Source: a virus
Strand: one strand, 5' to 3'
IMG/VR virus record: IMGVR_UViG_3300025914_000042
Coordinates: 1 to 26,600 of that record
DNA: 26,600 nt
The position numbers and the translations under genes were made by a program. Below the pieces are notes generated by a model that saw nothing but the letters and a program-made list of their open reading frames with translations, was not told the origin of the DNA and did no database searches. Shown one piece after another: positions 1-7,930 of the stretch (position 1 is its first letter; each line of letters begins with the position of its first letter).

Positions 1-694
1 ATTTGTTGGCCGTATCGTTCGGAATAACAACCGGCCAAAAGGTATTGTCCCATCTTAAAAATATTCGACTGTTGCCCGTCCCTGGAGCATTGACGATACC
101 GGGCGTTGTGGCAGTGAACGGGCTTGGAGCTGCAGGTAGGTCACTTTTTAGGGCAAAAGTATCCGGGGCCGAGCCAATAGGAAAATAATACACCCTCCCG
201 CGCACGACGATACTATCCATATGGAATTCGGTCACCGCACCTAATCCATCTTCCAGGAACACTACGCCATGATCATTATCGGCACTTCGTCCCAGCACCG
301 CCTTTTCAATCGATGAATCGCCTGGATCAGTAACACGCAAAGTAGCTTGTGAGCCGTTGCCATTTTGGGTGACCTGGTTGAGGGAGCCTATGCCCCCTGA
401 GCCGCCGGAGCCGATAAGATTCCATTTGTGCCCCCCTCCCAAAACAGTATCCCTTTTGTATATTTCTCCCGTAGGCTTCACATAGCACATCATACCAAGG
501 CTATCCAGCCTACCAACTAAGGCGGCCGAAGTATCTGATACCGTAGGCAGATAGAAGCTCTTATAGGCGTGCAAATGCGCGTCATTGGCGACAACAGCGG
601 GAGAGCTCCGATATACGTTTGCCGGAGTCTGCCCAAAGGTTTGGACATAGGTCAATAACAGGATAACCGACAGTACTTTATAATACGTATGCAT
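1..694 (-). CDS. Tail fibre/receptor-binding-like protein with signal peptide (3' end outside window)
   Basis: The minus-strand frame opens at ATG 694 and stays open for about 231 codons to the left edge, so only the N-terminal part is present. Residues 1-22 form a typical Sec signal peptide: a short start with Lys6, a hydrophobic core VLSVILLLTYV, then a likely cleavage region TFGQ-TP. After it come a Gly/Ser-rich stretch (GSGGSGGIGSLNQVTQ, around residue 100) and beta-rich, Asn/Thr/Pro-rich sequence typical of phage fibre shafts. It overlaps the upstream gene by 17 bases and sits at the distal end of the tail operon, where fibres and receptor-binding proteins are usual. I do not recognise a specific family; fibre is inferred from position and composition. 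A signal peptide on a virion protein is odd, and a secreted or surface-anchored prophage product is possible. Confidence 0.72.
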   Translation of the reverse strand, partial: MHTYYKVLSVILLLTYVQTFGQTPANVYRSSPAVVANDAHLHAYKSFYLPTVSDTSAALVGRLDSLGMMCYVKPTGEIYKRDTVLGGGHKWNLIGSGGSGGIGSLNQVTQNGNGSQATLRVTDPGDSSIEKAVLGRSADNDHGVVFLEDGLGAVTEFHMDSIVVRGRVYYFPIGSAPDTFALKSDLPAAPSPFTATTPGIVNAPGTGNSRIFLRWDNTFWPVVIPNDTANK

Positions 695-1052
695 ACAATA
701 GATAGTTATTGGTGGTGGCGTCGAAGCCGGAAATATTTACTTTAAATCCCCCTCCAGGTAGGTCAGACCATTCGCCGGCTTCCTTATCAAGGTATTTGGG
801 GATATCGTTCCAAAAAATAGCCAAGTTCTTACCTGCTAGGGTAGTCAGCGGGCAATCGGTAGCATTGGAAAAGTTCGCACTACGGAGCTCAACGACCACC
901 GAGCCGTTACCGCTACCACCGCCCGCCGCATCTGCTAAGTCAACTATTTGGAGCAGAATGGCGTTTAAGCGCAAGTCGTGAAAGGCGGAAACGGCATAGT
1001 TTCGCACCCATTTGTTGATTTGAACTTTAATATTTTCAGCGTTCGCGCTCAT
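678..1052 (-). CDS. Small tail-associated protein with duplicated C-terminal domain
   Basis: About 124 residues. The start is ATG 1052, which forms a TGATG stop/start overlap with the gene upstream; a TTG one codon earlier is less likely. The last ~72 residues (SANFSNAT ... LAGKNLAIFWNDIPKYLD ... GGGF ... FDATTNNYLLY) match the C-terminal domain of the tail terminator-like protein at 7931-8617 (SADFTDAT ... LAGKLFEVFLNDVPTFLD ... SGGF ... FDATLKNYNIY), with about 27 identical positions by eye and similar spacing. The N-terminal ~45 residues have no counterpart. A virion role is inferred from this shared domain and from the position between the tube-like protein and the fibre. Its exact function is unknown. 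Confidence 0.8.
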   Translation of the reverse strand: MSANAENIKVQINKWVRNYAVSAFHDLRLNAILLQIVDLADAAGGGSGNGSVVVELRSANFSNATDCPLTTLAGKNLAIFWNDIPKYLDKEAGEWSDLPGGGFKVNISGFDATTNNYLLYAYVL

Positions 1053-2329
1053 CAATGGTGAATTATTGTTGCGTCAATGTGAAATTCATTTCCGTTTGCA
1101 GTTACTGTGAAATCAAAAGTGTGTGATAATGTAAACACTACGGCCGTTTGATCAAATCTTACTCCGACGGTATCATCTATTCTGAGCCGCACATCCCTCG
1201 GCGGATTTCCAATGCGAGTTGGAGAATACAATACCGTTCTGATAGATGCACCTACAGGCGCCATAAAGAATCCGCTGCTTGGTGTGTTATCATTTACGAT
1301 TAATACGCCATTTTGATAAATAAAGAGGGTGTCGTAATTGCCCAATGGAGTTATCGACCAATTAATCTTTGACATGGCCGGCTGACTGACAATGATAAAT
1401 GCCTGCGTTATGCCTGTACCCTCAATACCGTTTGAGCATACCGGGACCATTTCTACAGTGTGATTTCCTGGATCAGTGGACGCTATCGAGATAATCGCAG
1501 TAATAAGCGCATTTACCCACGCTCCGCCGTCAATTCTATACTTCATTTGTGTTGCCGGTCCGCTGTGTGTATTGGTAATTGTAAACGCTGTTGTATCTAC
1601 GGTGATGGAGTCTATGGACGATGCGCAGGTATCCGCATGCGTCACTTGGAACCTCTCCACCCTACCTGTTCCTTCGTAGCCATTCTGACATACTGGGATG
1701 ATCTCAACGGTGTGATTGGCATTAGGGAGGCCGGGGACGTCAATAGTAGGTCCAGCGGTGGCATATACATAGTCTCCGGTATCGTCAATTCTATATTTTA
1801 CCTGATAAGCGGGGCCAGTAAAGGTGTAGCTAATGTGGACAATGCCATCTGAAGCCGTCTGACCCGTAACCGTAATACCTGTGACGAGAGAATCGCATGG
1901 AATTAGACCATCAAACAAATCTAGCTTACCATTTCCTTGCATTTGAAAGTCATCTTTCACAAGCTGGCTCGGGGCATAACTGAGCGTCGATGTTTCGATC
2001 ATGACGTATCCCTGAACAGTCCGGATATCACCGTTGCCCTCGTCAAAGCTAATCCTGGCAAGCACATGGGCGAAATTGAATTGGTTGTCCAGCATATCCC
2101 ATCCCGTCCACATGTCTTCATCGAAGGTCAAAAGGCCCGAAAGCGTGATCGTCCAGGAAAGATCTTGGTAGGTATATTTTTGCCAATGGCCATCCCCTTT
2201 GGTCCGTATTTTTAGCTTCGTCGAAGAGAGTTCTATAGAAACATCGGTTCCGCAGGCAAAGGGAACCCAGTCATCTTTGAAAAACGACAGAACTGCATCT
2301 TTTCCTTGTATGGTATTAGCTACTGAAAT
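1052..2329 (-). CDS. Tail tube-like N-terminus fused to repeated immunoglobulin-like domains
   Basis: The frame is open from just after a TAA at 2344-2342 down to the stop at 1052, but contains no ATG, GTG or TTG before TTG 2131. That TTG would discard about 65 residues of convincing protein (NTIQGKDAVLSFF, GTDVSIELSS, TYQDLSWTITLSG). I mark ATT 2329 as a provisional start; CTG 2290 or a -1 shift from the upstream gene, whose stop is at 2320, are alternatives. Residues ~1-165 have the pattern of phage tail tube proteins. Two ~85-residue repeats follow, each with KYRID...G and HTVE(I/M)(I/V)PVC.NG.EGTG, then a beta-rich C-terminal part. The repeats look like fibronectin/Ig-type surface domains. 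Placement after the tail-tip protein suggests a distal tail or adhesion component. The start and exact role are uncertain. Confidence 0.7.
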   Translation of the reverse strand: MSVANTIQGKDAVLSFFKDDWVPFACGTDVSIELSSTKLKIRTKGDGHWQKYTYQDLSWTITLSGLLTFDEDMWTGWDMLDNQFNFAHVLARISFDEGNGDIRTVQGYVMIETSTLSYAPSQLVKDDFQMQGNGKLDLFDGLIPCDSLVTGITVTGQTASDGIVHISYTFTGPAYQVKYRIDDTGDYVYATAGPTIDVPGLPNANHTVEIIPVCQNGYEGTGRVERFQVTHADTCASSIDSITVDTTAFTITNTHSGPATQMKYRIDGGAWVNALITAIISIASTDPGNHTVEMVPVCSNGIEGTGITQAFIIVSQPAMSKINWSITPLGNYDTLFIYQNGVLIVNDNTPSSGFFMAPVGASIRTVLYSPTRIGNPPRDVRLRIDDTVGVRFDQTAVVFTLSHTFDFTVTANGNEFHIDATIIHH

Positions 2330-4527
2330 ATGTATGAAAATTTATAAGTGTCAGGTAATAAGAATCCATCAGCATTTTGGTCTTGCAGCGTCTCAACGAA
2401 TACTCCACGCCATTGGCCAGTATGATAATCCTTCTCGAAGGAAGTTAGCATGAACCGCTTAGTAGGGAAATCACCGTCGACAAACATAAAACTGTTGAGC
2501 AAGCCATTAGGAATGATCACAGTATCGTCGTCTGTGGGTCTATATACAAGCCCGCGAAAGGTGCCTTCAATTTTTTGTACGATACGGAATAGATGATTGT
2601 ACATGATCCGCTCCATCAGTTGGGTGAATCGGAAGCCTTCTCCTTTGCCCGCTCGTGTCCAAGTCGTCGTCGTTAGCGAAAGCCCATCTGCTTTTAAGAG
2701 CGCCCCTTTGAAATATCTTTTCGGACTGTCGGATATTTGTACATCTTCTGAAAGCGTCTGCTTGATGTTGTTATTGGAGCCGGAAAAATTGTAGTCGCCC
2801 TTTAACTGGCGATAAGAACCTTGGAGGTATGGCAAAACGGTGACAGTAATATCTTTAAACCAAACCTCCTGCGCTCCGCTGGCAACGGGGTCAATGATCA
2901 ATAGAAGCTCCAATGTGCCAGAAACTGGCAATTTAGCGGCTGGGTTGATGAAGGAAATATTTTCATTAGCACTCACCGTTTGCCAACTGGCAGTTGAATC
3001 CGTAATCAATCCCGTTCCGATATTGGGGGTGCCACCGGTAATCTGTTGGAAATCAGCGTTAGTCGCATCCCATTCCGGACCATTGCCTGGTATAGACCCG
3101 TCGCCGGCGGTATTAAGCGACCAGAAAGAACCATCATCGCCATACAGTAATAGTTTAGCAGCAGAAAAAGACCCGCCAAAATGAATGTCAACGCGCGTCC
3201 TCCAACTAAATGAAATTTGGACGATATCTGCAACATCAGCTCTGAACTGTGAAGATCTCATATAGGATAGTTTCCCATCCGATGCCGGTTCTAAAACTAA
3301 GAATCGCTCTGTTTCATATCCGAGAGAATCCTCTACCGCCCTAATGAAAGATCGAGAATTGGGCGGATTTGAAGGATATGGATTATGGGCGCCTCCATTA
3401 TTGGTTCCATTAAAATGCTCCCAGCAATAGGCATCATATCCGAAAGTTTGAAGATTGACTGTAGGCTGAATATTAGGGTCAATCACGGCGCTGTTGATAG
3501 TTTCGTCATAGGTCGCATTCCTATCCCCTTCCGTTAAATCCTGGTTGCATACTTTATTCTGGGATTGATCATAATTATAGGTGAGTTTAATCCACTTGGT
3601 CGCTAATTTTAGGTAGATCACCTGATCATCATTACAAGGGTGGACTATCTCTTCCTTGCCTATGGCTGCAGAATAATCTTTGTTCATGCCTGAATCAACA
3701 ACCGTAAAGGGAATAATACCATCGACTGGATCGCCAAAGGAATATTCCTTATACGAGAAGCCATCCTGATTGAGGTATTCGTATAGGCTTACCAGGTTCC
3801 AGCGGCCATCCTCCTGGAAAAGGCGACAGCGGAAGCACCGAACGATCTTTTCCAGCGCGGTATAGCAATCGTCGGCTGAAGATGCGTTGATATCAATAGT
3901 AGGGTCATCAGAAGCCACATTGAAGGCGTCCCCTTGTGAAAATGTAATGGCATTCAAATATATCTGTTCCAGGGCCCCAACATTCTGAGCCATCGATTCT
4001 TCGAAGAAATTAAAGTAAACCCGCAGATTCATTGTCTGGCCTGTTTTGGCCAGGATTTGAGCTATCCAGGACAGGACAGATTGAGAGCCGACAAATCTCA
4101 ACCCCTCCGTATCCACCAAGTCTACCCCTTTCAACAAACCAAGCCCATCCAGAGCGCGTACGGAGAGAGCGTAGGGCTTATCCATGAAGGGTTGACTATT
4201 GTCCTCAACGACGATAAAGCCCTGGTATACGTGCTTAGAATAATCCTCATCTCGGTAAATGGTTACCCGGATATCGTTATCATGCTGCGCTATTAGGTCT
4301 GCAATGGAGAGGTTGGTTTCCTCCTGCACAAAAGTATTGATCAGCGCCTCCGTCCCTAAGATGGGCTCCATTTTATTTTCGTCCCCGGCGGTGGACCTTA
4401 CCATCAATACATCGTCAGTGCCGGTCAACTGGGTTATGTCGCCTTCATAGTCCAGGAAATCGAAATAGATCTCGTAGAGCTCATTGAGATCATTGGTAAA
4501 GCCTAATATGTATTTGGTCCCATACAT
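2320..4527 (-). CDS. Large tail-tip/baseplate protein
   Basis: 735 residues, starting at ATG 4527 in a TAATG overlap with the tape measure stop. Its place directly after the tape measure is where siphoviruses encode distal tail and tail-associated (Dit/Tal, hub) proteins. The N-terminal ~150 residues (MYGTKYILGFTNDLNELYEIYF, then DDVLMVRSTAGDENKMEPILGTE, then SIADLIAQHDNDIRVTIYRD) show the beta-rich pattern I associate with Bacteroidota phage tail-tip proteins. The middle contains a carbohydrate-binding-like beta segment (around 420-560: QISFSWRTRVDIHFGG...). No catalytic motif is evident. The stop is TAG at 2322-2320, and the next frame begins within its last codons. The tail-tip role is inferred from position more than from motifs. 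Confidence 0.78.
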   Translation of the reverse strand: MYGTKYILGFTNDLNELYEIYFDFLDYEGDITQLTGTDDVLMVRSTAGDENKMEPILGTEALINTFVQEETNLSIADLIAQHDNDIRVTIYRDEDYSKHVYQGFIVVEDNSQPFMDKPYALSVRALDGLGLLKGVDLVDTEGLRFVGSQSVLSWIAQILAKTGQTMNLRVYFNFFEESMAQNVGALEQIYLNAITFSQGDAFNVASDDPTIDINASSADDCYTALEKIVRCFRCRLFQEDGRWNLVSLYEYLNQDGFSYKEYSFGDPVDGIIPFTVVDSGMNKDYSAAIGKEEIVHPCNDDQVIYLKLATKWIKLTYNYDQSQNKVCNQDLTEGDRNATYDETINSAVIDPNIQPTVNLQTFGYDAYCWEHFNGTNNGGAHNPYPSNPPNSRSFIRAVEDSLGYETERFLVLEPASDGKLSYMRSSQFRADVADIVQISFSWRTRVDIHFGGSFSAAKLLLYGDDGSFWSLNTAGDGSIPGNGPEWDATNADFQQITGGTPNIGTGLITDSTASWQTVSANENISFINPAAKLPVSGTLELLLIIDPVASGAQEVWFKDITVTVLPYLQGSYRQLKGDYNFSGSNNNIKQTLSEDVQISDSPKRYFKGALLKADGLSLTTTTWTRAGKGEGFRFTQLMERIMYNHLFRIVQKIEGTFRGLVYRPTDDDTVIIPNGLLNSFMFVDGDFPTKRFMLTSFEKDYHTGQWRGVFVETLQDQNADGFLLPDTYKFSYIFQ

Positions 4528-6740
4528 TATACCAGTCCTTGGTTTTTGTTACTCCTTGCCAAAACAAGCCTCAGATTATTGCCAGACACAACACCGCGAA
4601 CATTTATATCTTGCGCACCACGTCCTTGTGTGCCCTGAATGAACCTGTTCAATTGATTGAGGGGAAATATCACTTCTGGCCCAGCTTCGCCAACCAGGCC
4701 CAGTGTAGGGCCGGTGACGATGCCGCCCGTAGCAAACGCATGGTAAGACTGACCTACGCCTTTGACCAGCGCTCCAATGGCTTCCGCGGCTACGCCCAAC
4801 CCAATAGCGATGGCGCCCGGTAGCGCTATGCCGGAGGACAGAACTGTATCCAGAAATTCTTTTGCGACTCCGTATTCAATCAGGTATTTGCCGATATCCT
4901 GGATCAATGTTCCCAAGGCAGTAAAAATCGCCTTACCTGCCGCAGTTATGGGATTTTTACCAGCGGCTAAGGCTGACCCAATAGCGTCACCAATATTTGC
5001 TATACCCGAGTCGGCAAGCTTCTTTTCTAAGGCCTTCGGGTTTAATACTTCTCCCAACTGTTTATCAAGTTGATCGGAAATAGCTCCCTTTTCAAGGCTT
5101 ACCCTAATAGGTAAGACGAAAGCAGAAATGTCACCCAATTTTTTTCCTGCCTCTTGAACAGCCTTTCTTAAACTTATACCTAACTTATCACCATCGAAAG
5201 CTTCTAATTCTCCTTGGATTTCCAGAGGCAGTTTTAGATCAATCTTTTTCCCGAACTCCCTTGTTACCTGAGATTCCAGTTTATCAAAAGCCTTTGTAAC
5301 ATCTGTCGGCTTAGCCAGCGTGAAATCTACGCGCGATTTTAGGTCCGGATTTTGTATGCGCTTAATCTGCTGTTCATAAAGGTCGCCGAGTTCTTTGGCC
5401 AGGTGCTTTGCCCTGTCTGTGCCGATCTTATTGCCTTCCGCAATAGCTTCGGCGATCTTCTGGCGCAATAATCCTACCCCATTGAAGTCGTCGGGCAATA
5501 GAGCCTCTCCCAGTTGCTTAAATAGAGGTTCTTTTACCGGTTTGGATAATTCATCCTGCGCCCTTTTGATGGCATTCAGCAAGCCTTCAATACTCTTGGC
5601 AGAAGTGTCGGCCTTTTCTTTGACATCTTTGAGCGGTTTGTATTTGATCTGTTCGCCAATGGCTTTTTCAAGCTCGCCTCGCGATGCTGCTATGGCTGTA
5701 CTGAGATCCAGGACCGCATTGCGCTGCTTCTGGTAAGCTTCTTCTGTGCGAGAGACTGCTCTTGCTAGTTGTGTCTCTTCGGCTATATTTGTTCCGCCGA
5801 CAGTTCCTATGCCGCCGCCGGAGGGAGTTATTTTTGTGTTCGCCTGGTTGGCCAGCGCCCTATCGCGGGCATCCTTCAGATTGCGTAGGACTTTTTCCTG
5901 CTTGACATATTCGGCTGATATCTTCGCGATTTCATCCACTTGGCCCTTTACGATGGCTTCCGAAACTAGCGCATTGCTATATTCCTCTACCCTGGCGGAT
6001 AGGGTTCTTAACGATGCTGCTTCCAGGGTCAAGTCTCCGAAATACGCTTTATTTGTTTCCCTGAGTTCATCCAGGGCGTTCTTTCTTTCTTTGTAGGTTT
6101 TGTTGGTATCCTGGATGGCCGCTGCCAGCGCACGGACGCGATCTATATTGCCCTCTTCTCCGCCTCTGGCAGAAAGGGATATATTGCCGGCGTCCTTCAA
6201 TTTAAGGAGGACATCCGCCAGATGCTTCGCGTCTTCGGCCGCTCTCTTCGATGCAAGGGATGTTTTGAACAGATCATCATTGAATAGCCCGATGCCTTCG
6301 CCAGCGCTGAGCAGGGCCGTTCCTATAAGGCCAAATATGCCGGCAACACCTATGCCCGGGAGAATGAATGCAAGCTTGCGGACGCCGCCGTAAATGCCGT
6401 TGACCGTGCTCAAAACGCTTTTACCAGAGGATTCTGCAGCAGGGCCGATATCTTTTATTTTATTCCCCAGATCATCAAAACCGGCTACGCCAACATTTCT
6501 GAGGCGTGCTGATTCCGCAGAGAGATCTTTTATAGCGCGGTTGACGGTTTTGAGGCTGGCCGTGTCGCCCACTTCTTTCTGGGCGTTCCGTAGTTCCGTA
6601 AGCGCTTGGTTAATAGCAGTGATATTGCCAACCCCTTCAACCGCCAATTCACCTGTGGCGTCTGTGAGGTTCGCGATGTTAAGAAGGGCATTCCGAACAT
6701 CGGCACTGATCTTAATTTTTAACCCGACTTCGTCGCTCAT
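4527..6740 (-). CDS. Tail tape measure protein
   Basis: 737 residues. It sets tail length and is threaded inside the tail tube during assembly. The N-terminal half is helical and rich in Ala, Lys, Glu and Leu with coiled-coil character. A hydrophobic segment (~125-150, LAFILPGIGVAGIFGLIGTALLSAG) and a second hydrophobic stretch (~640-670, IALPGAIAIGLGVAAEAIGALVKG) are typical membrane-active parts. Near the C-terminus is the widespread tape measure signature GGIVTGPTLGLVGEAGPEVI followed by FPL. It starts at ATG 6740 in an ATGA overlap with the end of the G-T chaperone frame, the normal order in siphoviruses. The length implies a tail of roughly 0.1 micrometre if the usual ~1.5 A per residue holds. 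Confidence 0.95.
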   Translation of the reverse strand: MSDEVGLKIKISADVRNALLNIANLTDATGELAVEGVGNITAINQALTELRNAQKEVGDTASLKTVNRAIKDLSAESARLRNVGVAGFDDLGNKIKDIGPAAESSGKSVLSTVNGIYGGVRKLAFILPGIGVAGIFGLIGTALLSAGEGIGLFNDDLFKTSLASKRAAEDAKHLADVLLKLKDAGNISLSARGGEEGNIDRVRALAAAIQDTNKTYKERKNALDELRETNKAYFGDLTLEAASLRTLSARVEEYSNALVSEAIVKGQVDEIAKISAEYVKQEKVLRNLKDARDRALANQANTKITPSGGGIGTVGGTNIAEETQLARAVSRTEEAYQKQRNAVLDLSTAIAASRGELEKAIGEQIKYKPLKDVKEKADTSAKSIEGLLNAIKRAQDELSKPVKEPLFKQLGEALLPDDFNGVGLLRQKIAEAIAEGNKIGTDRAKHLAKELGDLYEQQIKRIQNPDLKSRVDFTLAKPTDVTKAFDKLESQVTREFGKKIDLKLPLEIQGELEAFDGDKLGISLRKAVQEAGKKLGDISAFVLPIRVSLEKGAISDQLDKQLGEVLNPKALEKKLADSGIANIGDAIGSALAAGKNPITAAGKAIFTALGTLIQDIGKYLIEYGVAKEFLDTVLSSGIALPGAIAIGLGVAAEAIGALVKGVGQSYHAFATGGIVTGPTLGLVGEAGPEVIFPLNQLNRFIQGTQGRGAQDINVRGVVSGNNLRLVLARSNKNQGLV

Positions 6741-7404
6741 TTTGCTTTGCCCTTTTTAAACTTGTTCAGAATTCCTTTCAGCCGCTTGTATTCTTCCTGT
6801 TCGTCCGGGAGATTATCGATGTCTGTAGGTAACTCCCAGAACTTTTGAATCGTTGGAAATGGTTTCTTAGGATCACGGTTGACGGCTACAATGTGGTAAC
6901 AGATGGCCCGTGTATGCTCAAAGGACAATGATCTGCGCTTATTGTAGCCCCTGGTCATCATCACGTATTCCCGCCACGTGAGCCTGGTGTATTGCTCAGG
7001 CGTAAGGCCCAGTTCACCCAGCGCAAAACCTTCTATGTCGTCCCAGTCAATGGCTCTGTCGTCTCCGGGGTCGTCACTTTTTTTTTGTCCACCAACTCCT
7101 TTACGTGCTTACTCGATACGAATACCGATATCGCCCCGGCGATATCCTTTATCGTTTCCTCGTCTTCAGCATCCTCCACATAGTTGTAGAAATCTTCAAA
7201 AGGCATTATTGCGGGCGTATCCTTCATGGCGCAATAGTTCACATATCCTGCGTAAAGGATATGGGAGATGCCCAGGTCATTCCAGGTCTCCCCGTTGAAC
7301 AGATCGTTCTTGGCCATCTTCTGGGAAATCTGCCGCAAAGCCGGCATACCGAACTTCAGGGCGACCGGCTGGTCGTCGATGGTTATTTGTGCGATGCCGT
7401 TCAT
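6737..7404 (-). CDS. Tail assembly chaperone G-T fusion (made by -1 frameshift)
   Basis: The zero-frame G protein begins at ATG 7404. At nine consecutive adenines (minus-strand bases 7086-7078, codons 107-109, Lys-Lys-Lys) a -1 slip moves translation from GTG to AGT and gives SDDPGDDRAIDWDDIEGF and onward to the stop at 6737, a product of about 222 residues. The segment WDDIEGFALGELGLTPEQYTRLTWREY matches the conserved second half of siphovirus tail assembly chaperones. The later MMMTRGYNKRR lies inside this frame, so it is not a real start. Position between tail tube and tape measure is that of lambda gpG/gpGT, where the fusion helps load tube subunits onto the tape measure. Frameshifting is inferred from the slippery run and frame geometry. 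Confidence 0.86.
7033..7404 (-). CDS. Tail assembly chaperone G (unshifted product)
   Basis: 123 residues from ATG 7404, one base after the tail tube stop (TAG 7408-7406). An acidic helical protein (MNGIAQITIDDQPVALKFGMPALRQISQKM) whose N-terminal beta hairpin plus helices fit tail assembly chaperones. The last 14 residues after the Lys-Lys-Lys run (VTTPETTEPLTGTT) are low-complexity, as expected for a tail beyond a frameshift site. It ends at TAG 7033. It should be made in excess over the G-T fusion and coat the tape measure before tube assembly. Confidence 0.88.
   Translation of the reverse strand: MNGIAQITIDDQPVALKFGMPALRQISQKMAKNDLFNGETWNDLGISHILYAGYVNYCAMKDTPAIMPFEDFYNYVEDAEDEETIKDIAGAISVFVSSKHVKELVDKKKVTTPETTEPLTGTT
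7078..7086 (-). promoter_or_regulatory. A9 slippery sequence for programmed -1 frameshift
   Basis: Nine A residues on the coding strand, in frame as three AAA codons followed by GTG. Any AAA-decoding tRNA pair can re-pair after a one-base backward slip, giving AAA-AGT. The -1 frame after it is open for 112 codons and encodes conserved chaperone sequence, which supports programmed slippage. I see no obvious strong downstream hairpin. Confidence 0.85.
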
Positions 7405-7405
7405 A

Positions 7406-7831
7406 CTACGGGGTTATGTCCAGCGTTCCCTGGCCAGTGAGTGTAAAGGTGAATTTGAGCACGTCATTCACGGCGCCCTGCAATTCCGTAGCGGTTACAT
7501 AACATTCACCCGATAGGTAGATATCGTTACCTACGGATCCTGTGCCCGGTTCCTGAACGCGGAATTCCAGCACGGTCCCATTTACCTGCCACGCCAGCAT
7601 GTCCTTGTAGGTCACCTGATCAACGGTAGGCAACTGCTCACAGACAGCAGAGCCAGAGGGAGTGAATTCCCTAACGCCCAGACCCACGGCCCGGCCGCAG
7701 AAAGTGTCGGTAGTGGTGGTAGTGGTGTTAACCGGCACATTGTAGTTCTCCAGGCAGACCAGGGTTTTCCACGGTGTGGTTCCCTTTGCCCGGAGCTCAA
7801 TTGGCGCGGAAGAGGACTGAATAGTTTGCAT
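7406..7831 (-). CDS. Major tail tube protein
   Basis: 141 residues, beta-rich and Thr/Gly-rich, directly before the tail assembly chaperone pair, the standard place of the major tail subunit. Features include MQTIQSSSAPIELRAKG at the N-terminus, a central loop of repeated threonines (NVPVNTTTTTTDTF) and a C-terminal strand pattern GECYVTATELQ ... FTFTLTGQGTLDITP typical of TP901-1-like tube proteins, where the last strands form the ring contact. It starts at ATG 7831 after a ~100-bp gap carrying repeat elements and possibly a promoter, one of the few places in this operon with room for one, in keeping with high expression. Confidence 0.82.
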   Translation of the reverse strand: MQTIQSSSAPIELRAKGTTPWKTLVCLENYNVPVNTTTTTTDTFCGRAVGLGVREFTPSGSAVCEQLPTVDQVTYKDMLAWQVNGTVLEFRVQEPGTGSVGNDIYLSGECYVTATELQGAVNDVLKFTFTLTGQGTLDITP

Positions 7832-7873
7832 TTCGCTGATTTTGAAGGTGAATTATCAGCGCAATGACGTCGT

Positions 7874-7885
7874 GCCTACATATTA
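7874..7885 (-). repeat. Copy of the TAATATGTAGGC element
   Basis: The coding strand reads TAATATGTAGGC in the gap 43 bp before the tail tube ATG. The same 12-mer or a one- to two-base variant occurs at 12653, 10382 and 20317. Because it sits upstream of separate genes, a phage promoter element or regulator site is possible. No function is established. Confidence 0.5.
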
Positions 7886-7901
7886 AAATCGAGTGAGGGA
7901 A

Positions 7902-7919
7902 ACTTACATATACGAGTGA
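7902..7919 (-). repeat. TCACTCGTA-TATGTAAGT repeat, inverted partner of 15591
   Basis: The coding strand reads TCACTCGTATATGTAAGT. The plus strand at 15591-15609 carries the same sequence with one extra A (TCACTCGTAATATGTAAGT), so the two lie in opposite orientation about 7.7 kb apart. A second shorter TCACTCG occurs 20 bp further on in this same gap. The rest of the 99-bp gap (7832-7930) is AT-rich and holds no gene. Confidence 0.55.
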
Positions 7920-7930
7920 AGGAGAATTAA

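Noticed and set aside
6737-6964. Separate gene starting at MMMTRGY between tail chaperone and tape measure
   Set aside because: Conserved chaperone sequence continues upstream in the same frame to the A9 run, so this is the distal part of a frameshift fusion.
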